A stretch of 64,000 nt of DNA from Breoghania corrubedonensis (GCF_003053845.1 NZ_QAYG01000001.1:1680078-1744077); one strand, 5' to 3'; positions 16,555-25,632 are shown, counted from the first letter of the stretch. The notes: generated by a model not told the origin, from the sequence alone. Translations and numbers: made by a program.

Positions 16555-17061
16555 CTACTTGCGCTTTTCGGTGAGTGGAATGAGGTTCAGCGCGTCCAGC
16601 GAGTCGGCCACCTTCAGCAATTCACCCGTGGTCATCTGCAGGCGCCTTGCAAGGCTTGCATGCATCGCCTGGGCGATGTCGGGATATTCCTGCAGCATGC
16701 GCTTGAAGAGCGCGCGGCGGATGCGGATCATCTCCGTCTTCTCGATCGCCACGGCCGTGTTCGGCCGCTTGGTCTCGATCAGAAGCGCCATCTCGCCCAG
16801 CAGCGTGCCGGGACCGAAGGTGGCGACATCCCCGGTGTTGCCGCCGTCTTTCCTGTCCGCCCTCGTGGGGGCGCGAAGCGCCACCTTGCCGGAGACGATC
16901 ACGTAGCTCGCATCCGAGCGCTCGCCTTCACGGAAGATCACATCCTCGGGAGAGGCGACAACATTTTCAGCGGAGAAGGCCAGAAGACGGAGCTGCTCGT
17001 CGGAAAATTCTCCCAGAAGCGGCACCTGGCGCAGCAGCGGTATATCGCGGGCGAGGCTCAT
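16555..17061 (-). CDS. Stand-alone cyclic nucleotide-binding domain protein
   Basis: A 168-residue protein with one cNMP-binding domain of about 120 residues: an N-terminal helical region PLLRQVPLLGEFSDEQL, the beta-roll with EDVIFREGERSDASYVIVSGKVAL, and a phosphate-binding-cassette-like FGPGTLLGEMALLIETKRPNTAVA. The short C-terminal helix has no DNA-binding motif, so it is not a CRP/FNR regulator. It may act as a cAMP-responsive adaptor or a partner subunit. The cassette keeps the GE..L pattern and an Arg-Pro where ligand contact is expected. It is transcribed alone. Confidence 0.8.
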   Translation of the reverse strand: MSLARDIPLLRQVPLLGEFSDEQLRLLAFSAENVVASPEDVIFREGERSDASYVIVSGKVALRAPTRADRKDGGNTGDVATFGPGTLLGEMALLIETKRPNTAVAIEKTEMIRIRRALFKRMLQEYPDIAQAMHASLARRLQMTTGELLKVADSLDALNLIPLTEKRK

Positions 17062-17268
17062 GCGGCGGTTCCGGGGTATCCTGAATGGGTTGCGGATCGG
17101 CGTGGCGCCGGGTCGGGGATGGCCCGATGGGCCAGGCGGTCACGCGAATCGACGCCGGACCGTTCTGGCGGAATCACCACGAACCGGTTCGCCAGTCTAG
17201 CATGGAAAGTGTTTTCGGCGAGGCGGTTGGCAAGAGGTGTTCGCGAAGGTCGGACGCCTTTCGCCCGG

Positions 17269-17949
17269 TCAGTCGCTCCGCGCGCCGATCTGTGTGATCC
17301 GCGGCGCGTCACCTCCTGGCTGGAGCGACGTTTCTTCGGGCGCCGCGAAGGGATTGCCGCTGTCCTCCTTCTTCTCGTCGCCGGAGAACGGGTTGGAAGA
17401 TCCGCCGTCGTTGGAGAAGGGGTTGCTCTGCGCTGCGGGCGCGCGATTGCGCCAGTAGCGGGCGCATTCGAACAGCCGCGACAGCATCCGGTTGGTGGAG
17501 GTGAGCGAGAACGTCATCGTGTCGTTGGCCGCGCGCACGGAAAGCAGCCGGCCGCGGCGCACCTGCGCAAACAGCCTGTCGCTGGCCGGAAGCGGCACCT
17601 TCACCTGATGTTCGGATACCACCTCCGCCTTGCCGACGAAATCGCGACCGCGATCGACCCAGTAGCGCACCGGATAAGTCTGGCCGGGCGTGAGCTTCCA
17701 GGTGTTGTTGACGAGGCCAAAGGCCCAGTTGAGATCGGTGTAAATGGAGAAGATCAGCGTCGTGCCGCTTCGGTAGCTGGCGGAGGCGGCGCAATGGCTG
17801 AAGGCGCCGGTCTTCGAATGGGTGTAGGCACCGCCGTCCCAGTTGCCGATCTTGAAGTGCGAGACACGTTCCGCCTGCGCTGTGGCGGGCGCGAAGATCC
17901 CCGCAAGCCCGATCGCCACGAGCCCTGCCGCTATCGTCTTGCCGATCAT
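17269..17949 (-). CDS. Exported protein with three C-terminal NPF repeats
   Basis: About 226 residues. The N-terminus MIGKTIAAGLVAIGLAGIF..ATAQA is a clear signal peptide, so the protein is exported. The mature part has aromatic and basic residues and two cysteines, and vaguely resembles invasion-associated-locus-type periplasmic proteins; I do not recognise a domain with confidence. The acidic, disordered tail carries SNPFSND, SNPFSGD and GNPFAAP at roughly residues 180-210, three spaced NPF tripeptides. The ATG at 17949 follows GAGGA. It is divergent from the L,D-transpeptidase gene. Confidence 0.75.
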   Translation of the reverse strand: MIGKTIAAGLVAIGLAGIFAPATAQAERVSHFKIGNWDGGAYTHSKTGAFSHCAASASYRSGTTLIFSIYTDLNWAFGLVNNTWKLTPGQTYPVRYWVDRGRDFVGKAEVVSEHQVKVPLPASDRLFAQVRRGRLLSVRAANDTMTFSLTSTNRMLSRLFECARYWRNRAPAAQSNPFSNDGGSSNPFSGDEKKEDSGNPFAAPEETSLQPGGDAPRITQIGARSD

Positions 17950-18228
17950 GCCGTCCTCGTCTTCCTGGTTTCGCACAAGAGGCCCGCCGCAGGCGTCGTG
18001 GCGCCAAGGGCCTCGTTTTCCGTAGCGGCGATATGATGCGACGAAGGGCTCTTCGTGACAATGCGCTTGCGCGTCGCGTCACGATTTGCCTGCCTGATCA
18101 GGACGCGAGGTCCGGTCTCGGCCGGTTTCTCCCGATTGTCCGGCCGTCTCTGGAAAACCAAGTCTTTGCAATCTTGGCGTCCAGCGCCTTTACTGGTGAT
18201 CTCACGAATCCCGGGCTGGGAGGGATAG

Positions 18229-18690
18229 ATGTTCAAATTGAAACGGCTGCTCGTCGTGGCGGCCGTCGTGGCCGCGCTTTTCGGATTTGCTTCGCCTGCG
18301 GGTGCCGGGCCCGTGACCAACGCGGCGGTCGCGCGGGTCACCGCCGTCATCAGCCTCAAGGATCAGCGGATGAAGGTGACGGTCAACGGCTGGAAGCGCT
18401 ATTCCTGGAAGGTTTCCACGGCGCGACGCGGTTACCGCACGCCAACGGGTACGTTCCGTCCGACGCGGATGTACGAGCGCTACTATTCCAAGAAATACCA
18501 TCACTCGCCGATGCCATGGTCGGTCTTCTTCTACCATGGCTTTGCGATCCACGGCACGAACGCGATCGGCCATCTCGGCCGCCCCGCCTCGCACGGCTGC
18601 ATCCGGCTTCACCCGGACAATGCCCGCAAGCTTTTCGATCTGGTGAAGCAGTATGGCTCCGCGAACACCACGATCGTGGTGACGCCCTGA
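18229..18690 (+). CDS. L,D-transpeptidase (YkuD domain), exported
   Basis: A 153-residue exported enzyme with a signal peptide ending near residue 26 (ASPAGAG). The YkuD catalytic motif has H108 and S121-H122-G123-C124 in the block HGTNAIGHLGRPASHGCIRL; C124 is the nucleophile. Such enzymes make 3-3 peptidoglycan cross-links or attach proteins to the wall in the periplasm. It is short and has no extra binding domain. It is convergent with bdhA across a hairpin at 18747-18779. A second, YafK-type L,D-transpeptidase is encoded at 25633-27075. Confidence 0.92.
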   Translation: MFKLKRLLVVAAVVAALFGFASPAGAGPVTNAAVARVTAVISLKDQRMKVTVNGWKRYSWKVSTARRGYRTPTGTFRPTRMYERYYSKKYHHSPMPWSVFFYHGFAIHGTNAIGHLGRPASHGCIRLHPDNARKLFDLVKQYGSANTTIVVTP

Positions 18691-18746
18691 GGCGTGCGGA
18701 CGCTCACGATTGGCGTAGATCCGAAATCGCGGTTTCCGTCCCGGCG

Positions 18747-18779
18747 GGCCCCTTTCCGTCAAAATGACGGGAAAGGGCC
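18747..18779. terminator. Bidirectional hairpin between convergent genes
   Basis: GGCCCCTTTCCGTCA and TGACGGGAAAGGGCC, separated by three A residues, pair over about 14 positions with two bulges. The hairpin lies between the stops of the L,D-transpeptidase gene (plus) and bdhA (minus), a natural place for a shared terminator. There is no long T-run on either side. Confidence 0.55.
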
Positions 18780-18791
18780 GCTTGACGTGCG

Positions 18792-19574
18792 TTACTGCGC
18801 GGTCCAGCCGCCGTCCATCGACATCAGCGAGCCGGTGATCGATGAGCCGGCGTCCGAACACAGGAAGATGGCCATCGCCGCCACCTGGTCGACGGTGACG
18901 AACTTCTTTGTGGGCTGGGCGGCGAGAAGAACGTCCTTCTTGACCTCTTCCTCGCTCATGTTGCGTGCCTTCATCGTGTCGGGGATCTGCGCCTCGACGA
19001 GCGGCGTCCAGACATAGCCCGGGCAGATGGCGTTGACCGTGATGCCGGCCTCGGCCACTTCCAGCGCGACCGTCTTGGTCAGCCCGGCGATACCGTGCTT
19101 GGCCGCAACATAGGCCGCCTTGTAGGGGGAGGCGACGAGCGCGTGGGCGGACGCGGTGTTGATGATCCGGCCCCAGCCCTTCTTCTTCATCGCGGGCAGC
19201 GCGGCACGGATGGTGTGGAAGGCGGAGGAGAGGTTGATCGCGATGATCTGATCCCATTTCGCCACCGGAAATTCGTCCACCGGCGAAACGTACTGGATGC
19301 CGGCATTGTTGACGAGAATGTCGAGCGCGCCGAATTCGGTCTCCGCGTCGGCGATCATCGCCGCGATCTCGTCGGGCTTTGTCATGTCGGCGCCGGAATA
19401 GCGGCAGGCGACGCCGAATTCGGCCTCGATCCCGGACCGTTCCTTCTCGATGGCGTCGGCGTCGCCGAATCCGTTGATGATGACATTCGCGCCCTCGGCC
19501 GCAAGCGCGCGGGCGTAAGCGAGACCGATACCGGAGGTGGAGCCGGTGACGAGAGCCGTCTTGTTCTTCAACAT
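18792..19574 (-). CDS. bdhA: 3-hydroxybutyrate dehydrogenase
   Basis: A 260-residue short-chain dehydrogenase that interconverts D-3-hydroxybutyrate and acetoacetate with NAD(H), linked to ketone-body and PHB turnover. The cofactor motif TGSTSGIG is at residues 10-17 and NNAG at 89-92. The catalytic residues are S142, Y155 and K159. The C-terminal VDQVAAMAIFLCSDAGSSIT and DGGWTAQ are typical of the BdhA subgroup. ATG 19574 follows AGGAG; a TTG three bases upstream is less likely. A 22-base palindrome and a perfect hairpin lie in the leader. Confidence 0.92.
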   Translation of the reverse strand: MLKNKTALVTGSTSGIGLAYARALAAEGANVIINGFGDADAIEKERSGIEAEFGVACRYSGADMTKPDEIAAMIADAETEFGALDILVNNAGIQYVSPVDEFPVAKWDQIIAINLSSAFHTIRAALPAMKKKGWGRIINTASAHALVASPYKAAYVAAKHGIAGLTKTVALEVAEAGITVNAICPGYVWTPLVEAQIPDTMKARNMSEEEVKKDVLLAAQPTKKFVTVDQVAAMAIFLCSDAGSSITGSLMSMDGGWTAQ

Positions 19575-19878
19575 CAATCAATCTCCTGAAATTTCGTGTC
19601 GATGACGTTTGCAGCCGCGACCTGCTACCAAAGCAACCTTCAAGGCGCCTGGAAGGTGGCGAAGTTCCGCAAGAACACTTATTTGGGGCATTGATGCGGT
19701 GCAACAAGAATACGCTGCGTCAGCCAGGTGCGGGACAGACCCGCACCCGAGCGATGAACCCGCCGCATGGTCTGAAGTTCCCTCCCGTGCTAAGCATTCG
19801 GTGTATTGGCAAATGGAAGGTACCCGGTCGTGACGGCGGCTCGATCACAGGGACGGAACCATACAAGGACCGCTTGCC
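19575..19878. other. bdhA-zur divergent intergenic region with two palindromes
   Basis: No gene is supported. At 19636-19657 a 22-base palindrome (ACCTTC..AGGC GCCT..GAAGGT) lies about 60 bases before the bdhA start and may be an operator. At 19727-19747 GGTGCGGG and CCCGCACC form a perfect 8-bp hairpin with a five-base loop. No consensus zinc box was found for zur autoregulation. Confidence 0.45.
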
Positions 19879-20379
19879 GTGTTTGAACATGAAGATCATG
19901 ACCATACGACCTGCGAGAGCGGGGCTCTGGAACGGGCGAAGTCGACATGCGCCGAGCGCGGCGTGAATTTCACGGCCCAGCGTCGCCGGGTTCTGGAGGC
20001 TCTTCTGGAAAGTCATGTTCCCGCGAGTGCCTACGATATTATCGACCGCCTGGCCGATGAGGGCCCGCGACCGGCGCCGATCACCATCTACCGCGCGCTG
20101 GATTTCCTCTCCGGGCAGGGCCTGGTCCACCGGATCGAAAGCCGGAACGCCTATGTGGCGTGCTGCCATGTCCACCAGGGGGGCGAGGTGGTGTTCCTGC
20201 TCTGCGACAAGTGCGGTGCCGCCGGCGAGGTCACCTCGGCGAACCTTGCCGGTCCCATCGCGGCCATCGCCGCGCAGGCCGGCTTCGAGCCGCGCCGCTC
20301 GGTGCTGGAGATCCGCGGGCTCTGCGCCAGATGCGTTGCCGCCGGGGAGAGCGAGGGCGAAGCGCAAGGCACGCGATGA
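19879..20379 (+). CDS. zur: Zinc uptake regulator Zur (Fur family)
   Basis: A 166-residue Fur-family repressor of zinc uptake. The N-terminal winged helix has NFTAQRRRVLEALLESHVPA and APITIYRALDFLSGQGLVHR, the Zur-like variant of the recognition region. The metal-binding part has NAYVACCHVHQGG, then a CDKCG pair and a C-terminal CARC pair that would hold structural zinc. The long His-rich start (EHEDHDH) is also common in Zur. The start is GTG 19879 after AAGGAC. ispG follows on the same strand 150 bases downstream. Zur rather than Fur is favoured by the cysteine pattern and the DFL..GLVHR motif. Confidence 0.88.
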   Translation: MFEHEDHDHTTCESGALERAKSTCAERGVNFTAQRRRVLEALLESHVPASAYDIIDRLADEGPRPAPITIYRALDFLSGQGLVHRIESRNAYVACCHVHQGGEVVFLLCDKCGAAGEVTSANLAGPIAAIAAQAGFEPRRSVLEIRGLCARCVAAGESEGEAQGTR

Positions 20380-20530
20380 TACGCGGAGGCTGCGTCTCTC
20401 AAATCGTCTGTCCTGCGGATTTCGCTTTCATGCGATTTGCATTAGAAGACTAGCGCACCCGGTGTTGCGCCCTAGTTGACCGTCTGAACGCGCCGCGCCC
20501 TTTGAAAAATCCGAGAGACCGCTTTCGGCG

Positions 20531-21790
20531 ATGACCCATTCCGCCCTGCTCAAGCCCCGTCGTCACTCCGTCGCCGTCAAGGTCGGCTCCGTCACCGTGG
20601 GCGGAGATGCCCCGGTCGTCGTGCAGTCGATGACGAATACCGATACAGCCGATGTGGAAGCAACCGTCGCCCAGGTCGCGGCTCTGGCGCGCGCGGGCTC
20701 GGAGCTGGTGCGCATCACGGTGGATCGCGATGAGGCCGCCGCAGCCGTTCCTCACATCCGCGACCGGCTGATGCTGAAGAACATCGATGTGCCGCTGATC
20801 GGCGACTTTCACTATATCGGCCACAAGCTGCTCGCCGATCATCCCGCTTGCGCCGAGGCGCTGGCCAAGTACCGCATCAATCCCGGCAATGTGGGGTTTC
20901 GCGCCAAGCGCGACACGCAATTCTCGCAGATCATCGATATCGCGCTGAAATACGACAAGCCCGTGCGCATCGGCGTCAACTGGGGCTCGCTCGACCAGGA
21001 ACTGCTCACCCACCTGATGGACGAGAACGCGGTGAGCGCGCGGCCGGTGCCGGCCGCCGCGGTTACGCGCGAGGCGATCATCCGCTCCGGGCTGCTGTCG
21101 GCCGAACGCGCGGAAGAACTCGGGCTGGGGCGCGACAAGATCATCCTGTCGGCCAAGGTCTCCAATGTGCAGGACCTGATCGCCGTTTACGCGGATCTGG
21201 CGGGGCGCTGCGATTACGCGTTGCATCTGGGGCTGACCGAGGCCGGCATGGGCACCAAGGGCATTGTGGCGTCCGCCGCCTCCATGGGCATCCTGCTGCA
21301 GCAGGGCATCGGCGACACGATCCGCGTCTCGCTGACGCCGGAGCCCGGCGGCGACCGCACGCGCGAGGTGCAGGTGGCGCAGGAGCTCCTGCAGACCATG
21401 GGCTTCAGGGCTTTCGTTCCCGTCGTCGCGGCATGTCCGGGCTGCGGGCGCACGACCTCGACCGTCTTCCAGGAGCTTGCCAGCGACATCCAGGATCACA
21501 TTCGCGACAACATGCCGATCTGGCGCGAGCAGTATCCGGGCGTGGAGGCGCTCAACGTCGCGGTGATGGGCTGCATCGTCAACGGGCCGGGCGAGTCCAA
21601 GCATGCCGATATCGGCATTTCGCTGCCGGGCACCGGCGAGACCCCGTCCGCGCCGGTCTTTGTCGACGGCAAGAAGGTCGTCACGCTGCACGGACCCGGC
21701 ATCGCGGCGGAATTCAAGAAAATGGTGCTCGACTATATCGAGAACCGCTTCGGCCCCGGCGAACGCCGGCCGGCCGCAAAGTCCGCATGA
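20531..21790 (+). CDS. ispG: 4-hydroxy-3-methylbut-2-en-1-yl diphosphate synthase (IspG/GcpE)
   Basis: A 419-residue [4Fe-4S] enzyme of the MEP isoprenoid pathway that reduces MEcPP to HMBPP. The TIM-barrel part opens with [20 protein letters not shown]. The C-terminal cluster domain supplies cysteines in ACPGCGRTT (two) and [16 protein letters not shown] (one), the three ligands of the family. Length matches. The stop is immediately followed by the pdxY start, so the two are probably transcribed together. The long minus-strand open frame opposite is a shadow. Confidence 0.97.
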   Translation: MTHSALLKPRRHSVAVKVGSVTVGGDAPVVVQSMTNTDTADVEATVAQVAALARAGSELVRITVDRDEAAAAVPHIRDRLMLKNIDVPLIGDFHYIGHKLLADHPACAEALAKYRINPGNVGFRAKRDTQFSQIIDIALKYDKPVRIGVNWGSLDQELLTHLMDENAVSARPVPAAAVTREAIIRSGLLSAERAEELGLGRDKIILSAKVSNVQDLIAVYADLAGRCDYALHLGLTEAGMGTKGIVASAASMGILLQQGIGDTIRVSLTPEPGGDRTREVQVAQELLQTMGFRAFVPVVAACPGCGRTTSTVFQELASDIQDHIRDNMPIWREQYPGVEALNVAVMGCIVNGPGESKHADIGISLPGTGETPSAPVFVDGKKVVTLHGPGIAAEFKKMVLDYIENRFGPGERRPAAKSA

Positions 21791-22708
21791 ATGCGGGAAG
21801 AGATGACAGACACAGCTAATACCCCGGCAAATCCCGATACCCCCGCCCGACAGAAGCCCGCCATCATCGTCGCCACCTCGCAGGTGGTGCGCGGGGCGGT
21901 GGGCGGCCGATCCACGCTTTTCGCGCTGGAACGCCTCGGCTTCCGCGTCTGGCACCTGCCGACGATCCTGCTCGGCTGGAACCCGAAATACGGCCCCTCC
22001 ACAAGGCTCATCCCCGACGAGGTGACGTTCGCCAGCATGGTCGACGATCTGATCGGCTCGCGCTGGCTGGGCGAGGTCGGCGCGGTTCTCACCGGCTATC
22101 TCGGCGCCGCGCACGAAGGTGCCGCGCTCGGGCGGCTGGTTGCCGCGGTCAAGCAGCGCAATCCGGATGCGCTCTATCTCTGCGATCCGATCATCGGCGA
22201 CGAGGGCAATCTCTACGTGCCGGCGGAGACGGTGGACGCGCAGAAGAACGAATTGATGCCGCGCGCCGACGTCCTGACGCCGAACCTTTTCGAACTTGGA
22301 TGGTTCTCCGGCCGGCCGGTCGATACGGAGACCGCGACGCTTGCCGCCGCGCGCACCTTGCCGGCGCCCCGCGTCATGGTTTCGTCCGCTCCGGCGCTTC
22401 GCAAGAAGTCGCTCTCCACGCTGCTTGCCACGCCGAAGGGCGCCTTCGCAGTGGAACATGCGGAAGTGGATGGCGTCCCGCACGGCACCGGCGATCTGCT
22501 CGCGGCGCTGTTTCTGGCGCAACTGCTCGAAGGGGCGGACGACGAGGCGGCGCTGGCCAAGGCCGTGTCGGGTACGTTCGAAATGGCCGCGCGCAGCGCC
22601 AAGGCGGGATCGGACGAGCAGCTTCTGAGCGAATATCAGCAGGCAATCGTGAAACCGATGGCGATGGTGACGTCCCGGCGGATCATCGAACGGTCGGGGC
22701 GTGCCTGA
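21791..22708 (+). CDS. pdxY: Pyridoxal kinase, PdxY type
   Basis: About 305 residues, a ribokinase-fold kinase that phosphorylates pyridoxal in vitamin B6 salvage. It has SQVVRGAVGGRSTLFALERLG near the N-terminus, DPIIGDEGNLYV for the substrate/Mg region, LTPNLFELGWFSG, and the catalytic anion-hole motif HGTGDLLAALFLA with the base Asp. ATG 21791 directly follows the ispG stop. ATG 21803 is an alternative start with GGGA four bases before it. The 3' end overlaps the DUF429 gene by eight bases. PdxY and PdxK are hard to separate by eye. Confidence 0.9.
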   Translation: MREEMTDTANTPANPDTPARQKPAIIVATSQVVRGAVGGRSTLFALERLGFRVWHLPTILLGWNPKYGPSTRLIPDEVTFASMVDDLIGSRWLGEVGAVLTGYLGAAHEGAALGRLVAAVKQRNPDALYLCDPIIGDEGNLYVPAETVDAQKNELMPRADVLTPNLFELGWFSGRPVDTETATLAAARTLPAPRVMVSSAPALRKKSLSTLLATPKGAFAVEHAEVDGVPHGTGDLLAALFLAQLLEGADDEAALAKAVSGTFEMAARSAKAGSDEQLLSEYQQAIVKPMAMVTSRRIIERSGRA

Positions 22709-23441
22709 GGGCTCTGCCTGCCCGCTCGTTGCGGGCGTAGACGGTTGCCCCGGCGGCTGGGTCGCGGTGCTGCGCAACGGTGCCGCTGATCCCGCACCGC
22801 GCATTGCACTGTTGGGGAATTTCTCCGGTCTTCTGGCGCTCGATCCCGCCCCGGCTGTTTTCGCCGTCGACATGCCGATCGGGCTCGCCGGGCGGTCCGG
22901 TCTCGGTGGCCGTGGGCCGGAACGGCACGTCCGCCGGCATCTGGGCGCGAGGCAATCTTCCGTCTTCTCGCTGCCTGCCCGCGCATCTGTCATGTGCGAG
23001 GATTATCGGGAGGCCTGCCGCGTCGCGCTCGCAACGTCAGAACCGCCGCGCAAGGTGTCGAAGCAGGCATTCAATCTTTTTCCAAAGATCCGCGAGATCG
23101 ACGCGCTGATGACGCCGGAGCTGGAAGCGCGCGTCTACGAGGTCCATCCCGAACTCGGTTTCTGGCGGTTGAACGGCGGGACGGAGATGAGCTTGCCGAA
23201 GAAGATTCGCAACGAAGGCTCCATGCCCGGCATAGAGCAGCGCCAGGCGCTTTTGGAATGTCACGGCTTTCCGGCCTCATTCTGGCGCCAGCCGCGCCCC
23301 TCCGGGGTCGGTGCGGACGATCTCGTCGATGCCGCCGTCAACGCGGTCATCGCGGAACGCATCTGGAAGGGCGAGGCGCAGGCGTTCCCGCACGATTTCG
23401 AACGCGACGCCAAAGGCCTCAGGATGGCGATCTGGGCCTGA
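22701..23441 (+). CDS. DUF429 family protein (predicted RNase H-like fold)
   Basis: A 246-residue DUF429 protein. The family is predicted to have an RNase H-like nuclease fold. The acidic motifs are VAGVDGCPGGWVAVL near residue 10 and VFAVDMPIGLAG near 55, followed by VFSLPARA and the later YEVHPELGFW and GADDLVDAAVNAV, all family hallmarks. The start is GTG 22701, overlapping the end of pdxY by eight bases, so it is translationally coupled. The biological role is not established, and the link to pdxY may only be transcriptional. Confidence 0.85.
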   Translation: MPEGSACPLVAGVDGCPGGWVAVLRNGAADPAPRIALLGNFSGLLALDPAPAVFAVDMPIGLAGRSGLGGRGPERHVRRHLGARQSSVFSLPARASVMCEDYREACRVALATSEPPRKVSKQAFNLFPKIREIDALMTPELEARVYEVHPELGFWRLNGGTEMSLPKKIRNEGSMPGIEQRQALLECHGFPASFWRQPRPSGVGADDLVDAAVNAVIAERIWKGEAQAFPHDFERDAKGLRMAIWA

Positions 23442-23460
23442 GGGGCAAAAACAGGTTGGC

Positions 23461-23482
23461 GTCCGTCCTTCGAGACGGCCCG
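23461..23482. repeat. Half unit of the CATCCTTCGAGACGG repeat family
   Basis: GTCCGTCCTTCGAGACGGCC matches one arm of the full palindromes at 11003-11048 and 25498-25540. The second arm is missing, so this looks like a decayed copy just after the DUF429 gene. Confidence 0.5.
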
Positions 23483-23675
23483 CAAAGACCCCCGCAAAGA
23501 TCCCCGTCAGGCAGCCCCGTACAGCGGCCCGGCTCGCACAACACCGGTTCTCCGCCTTGCCTGGGAACCAAACGCGCGCCATCCGACTTGATGTCAGAGC
23601 CCGGCCGCATCGCCGGTTCCACGCCTCCCGCACATCGACTATCGTGTGCCGATATTACCGCACCCCGGATTTTTC

Positions 23676-25451
23676 ATGACCTTCGATCAGGCAGCTTTGT
23701 TCGCCATCTTCTTCTGCGTCTTCGCGTTGATGCTGTGGGGGCGTTGGCGGTTCGATCTCGTCGCCTTCGCCGCTCTGCTCATCGGTGTGGCGGTTGGTGC
23801 CGTGCCGGTCGATGACGCCTTCGCCGGGTTCGGCAACGAGGCAACCATCATCGTCGCGCTGGTGCTGGTGGTCTCGCGCGGGCTCGTCAATTCCGGCGCG
23901 GTCGACTTCATCACCCGGCAGGTGTCGGGAACGGGCAGGGGGCTTGCCGGGCACATCGCGATGATGGGCGGTATCGGCTCTGTGCTGTCGGCCTTCATGA
24001 ACAACGTGGCCGCGCTGGCGCTCCTGATGCCTGTGGACCTGCAGGCCGCGCGCAAGGCGGGCCGTGGGCCGGGGCTCACACTGATGCCGCTGGCATTCGC
24101 AACCATCCTCGGCGGCATGGTCACGCTGATCGGCACGCCGCCCAACATCATCATCTCGCAAATACGCGCGCGCACGCTCGATGCGCCCTTCAAGATGTTC
24201 GATTTCGCGCCCGTCGGGCTCGTGTGCGCCGTTGTCGGCGTCGCCTTCGTCGCCTTCATCGGCTGGCGGCTCCTGCCGACGCGCGTGCGCGAAGGCGGCG
24301 GCGAGGAGAGCCTGTTCGATCTTGACGACTACATCGCCGAACTGGTGGTGGGCGAGGATTCCAAGCTCATTGGCCGCAAGCTCGGCGATCTCGGCGAGGA
24401 AACGGACGAGGCCAATGTCGCGGTAATCGGGCTGGCCCGCGGCAAGACACGGTTTTCCGCCTCCAACCGTCATGTCGAGATCCAGCCCGGCGACGTGCTG
24501 ATCGTGGAGGCCGGGCCGGAGGGGATCGACAAGTTCCGCGGGCTGGCCAAGCTGGAGGTCGCAGGCGACAAGCGCACCGGATCGGCCACGGGCGAGGGCA
24601 TGGGGCTGGCGGAAGTCGTCGTGCCGCGCGACAGCCGGCTCGACGGGCGCTCCGCGCTCGGCGTCCAGCTTCTGCGACGGCAGGGGGCGACGTTGCTCGG
24701 CGTGTCGCGCCACGGCCAGCGGTTTTACGAGCGCCTTGGCCGGCTGACGATCCGCGCCGGCGATATCCTGCTGCTTTACGGTTCCGCCGACCGGTTGGCG
24801 GACGTCACACGCTGGCTCGGCGCGCTGCCGCTTGCCGCTCGCGGCATCGGCGTAACCCAGCACCGCCGTGCGGCGGGTGCTGTCGTGACCTTCGCCATCG
24901 CGCTCGTCGCGGCGAGTTTCGGGCTCCTGCCGCTGCCGATCGCGCTTGGCTTTGTCGTGGCGCTCTATGTCGCCTCCGATATCGTGCCGATCCGCGAGGT
25001 CTACGATCACATCGAATGGCCGGTCGTGGTGCTGCTCGGGTCGATGATCCCGCTGGGGCTGGCGCTGGAGAAGTCGGGTGGCACGACGCTGATCGCCAAC
25101 GGCATTGTCGATCTTACGCAAGGCCTGCCGGCCGCCGTCATCCTGTTCGTGCTGATGGTGGTGATCATGACGCTGTCGGACGTGCTCAACAACACCGCGA
25201 CCGCGGTTATCGGCGCGCCGATCGCCATCGATATCGCGCGCAGTTTGAGCGTCAGTCCCGACCCGTTCCTGATGGCGGTGGCGGTGGCCTCGTCGTGCGC
25301 CTTTCTCACGCCCATCGGCCACAAGAACAACACGCTGATTCTTGGTCCGGGCGGCTACGCCTTCTCCGACTACTGGCGCATGGGCCTGCCGCTCGAAATC
25401 CTCATCGTGTGTACCGCCGTTCCGGCGATCCTGGTGTTCTGGCCGTTGTGA
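23676..25451 (+). CDS. SLC13/DASS family anion permease with two RCK-C domains
   Basis: A 591-residue transporter. Two hydrophobic halves (about residues 1-210 and 420-591) flank a cytoplasmic insert with two TrkA-C (RCK_C) domains. The domains are recognisable by GEDSKLIGRKLGDLGEE..VIGLARGK and VVPRDSRLDGRSALGVQLLRR. The permease halves have GTPPNIIIS and FLTPIGHKNNTL, the paired SNT/TP motifs of DASS sodium-coupled transporters. RCK-C-containing members commonly move sulfate or dicarboxylates. ATG 23676 begins at the first membrane helix; the frame is open slightly upstream. The substrate is not determinable. Confidence 0.88.
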   Translation: MTFDQAALFAIFFCVFALMLWGRWRFDLVAFAALLIGVAVGAVPVDDAFAGFGNEATIIVALVLVVSRGLVNSGAVDFITRQVSGTGRGLAGHIAMMGGIGSVLSAFMNNVAALALLMPVDLQAARKAGRGPGLTLMPLAFATILGGMVTLIGTPPNIIISQIRARTLDAPFKMFDFAPVGLVCAVVGVAFVAFIGWRLLPTRVREGGGEESLFDLDDYIAELVVGEDSKLIGRKLGDLGEETDEANVAVIGLARGKTRFSASNRHVEIQPGDVLIVEAGPEGIDKFRGLAKLEVAGDKRTGSATGEGMGLAEVVVPRDSRLDGRSALGVQLLRRQGATLLGVSRHGQRFYERLGRLTIRAGDILLLYGSADRLADVTRWLGALPLAARGIGVTQHRRAAGAVVTFAIALVAASFGLLPLPIALGFVVALYVASDIVPIREVYDHIEWPVVVLLGSMIPLGLALEKSGGTTLIANGIVDLTQGLPAAVILFVLMVVIMTLSDVLNNTATAVIGAPIAIDIARSLSVSPDPFLMAVAVASSCAFLTPIGHKNNTLILGPGGYAFSDYWRMGLPLEILIVCTAVPAILVFWPL

Positions 25452-25497
25452 GGGTGAGCGGCGGTGGCAAGGCACAGGGGAAAGGCCGGTGCGCGCG

Positions 25498-25540
25498 GCC
25501 CATCCTTCGGGTGCCCGCTGATGCGGGCTCCTCAGGGGGA
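25498..25540. repeat. RIME/REP-like hairpin, second full copy
   Basis: GCCCATCCTTCGG followed by GCCCGC-TGAT-GCGGGC (25513-25528) and CTCCTCAGG matches the reverse complement of the element at 11003-11048, with compensating changes in the inner stem. It lies between convergent genes. Confidence 0.65.
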
Positions 25541-25632
25541 CGTTGTGCCTGTTGCGCAAGTCCTCAAAACCAGCAGCACGAAAATCAGCAGTCCGAAACC
25601 GTCGGCCAGGTCGGAGGTTACGGTGCCAGACT

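Noticed and set aside
20450-22993. An 847-codon minus-strand frame across ispG and pdxY
   Set aside because: It runs antisense through two firmly identified genes and contains only low-complexity Arg/Gly/Asp sequence.
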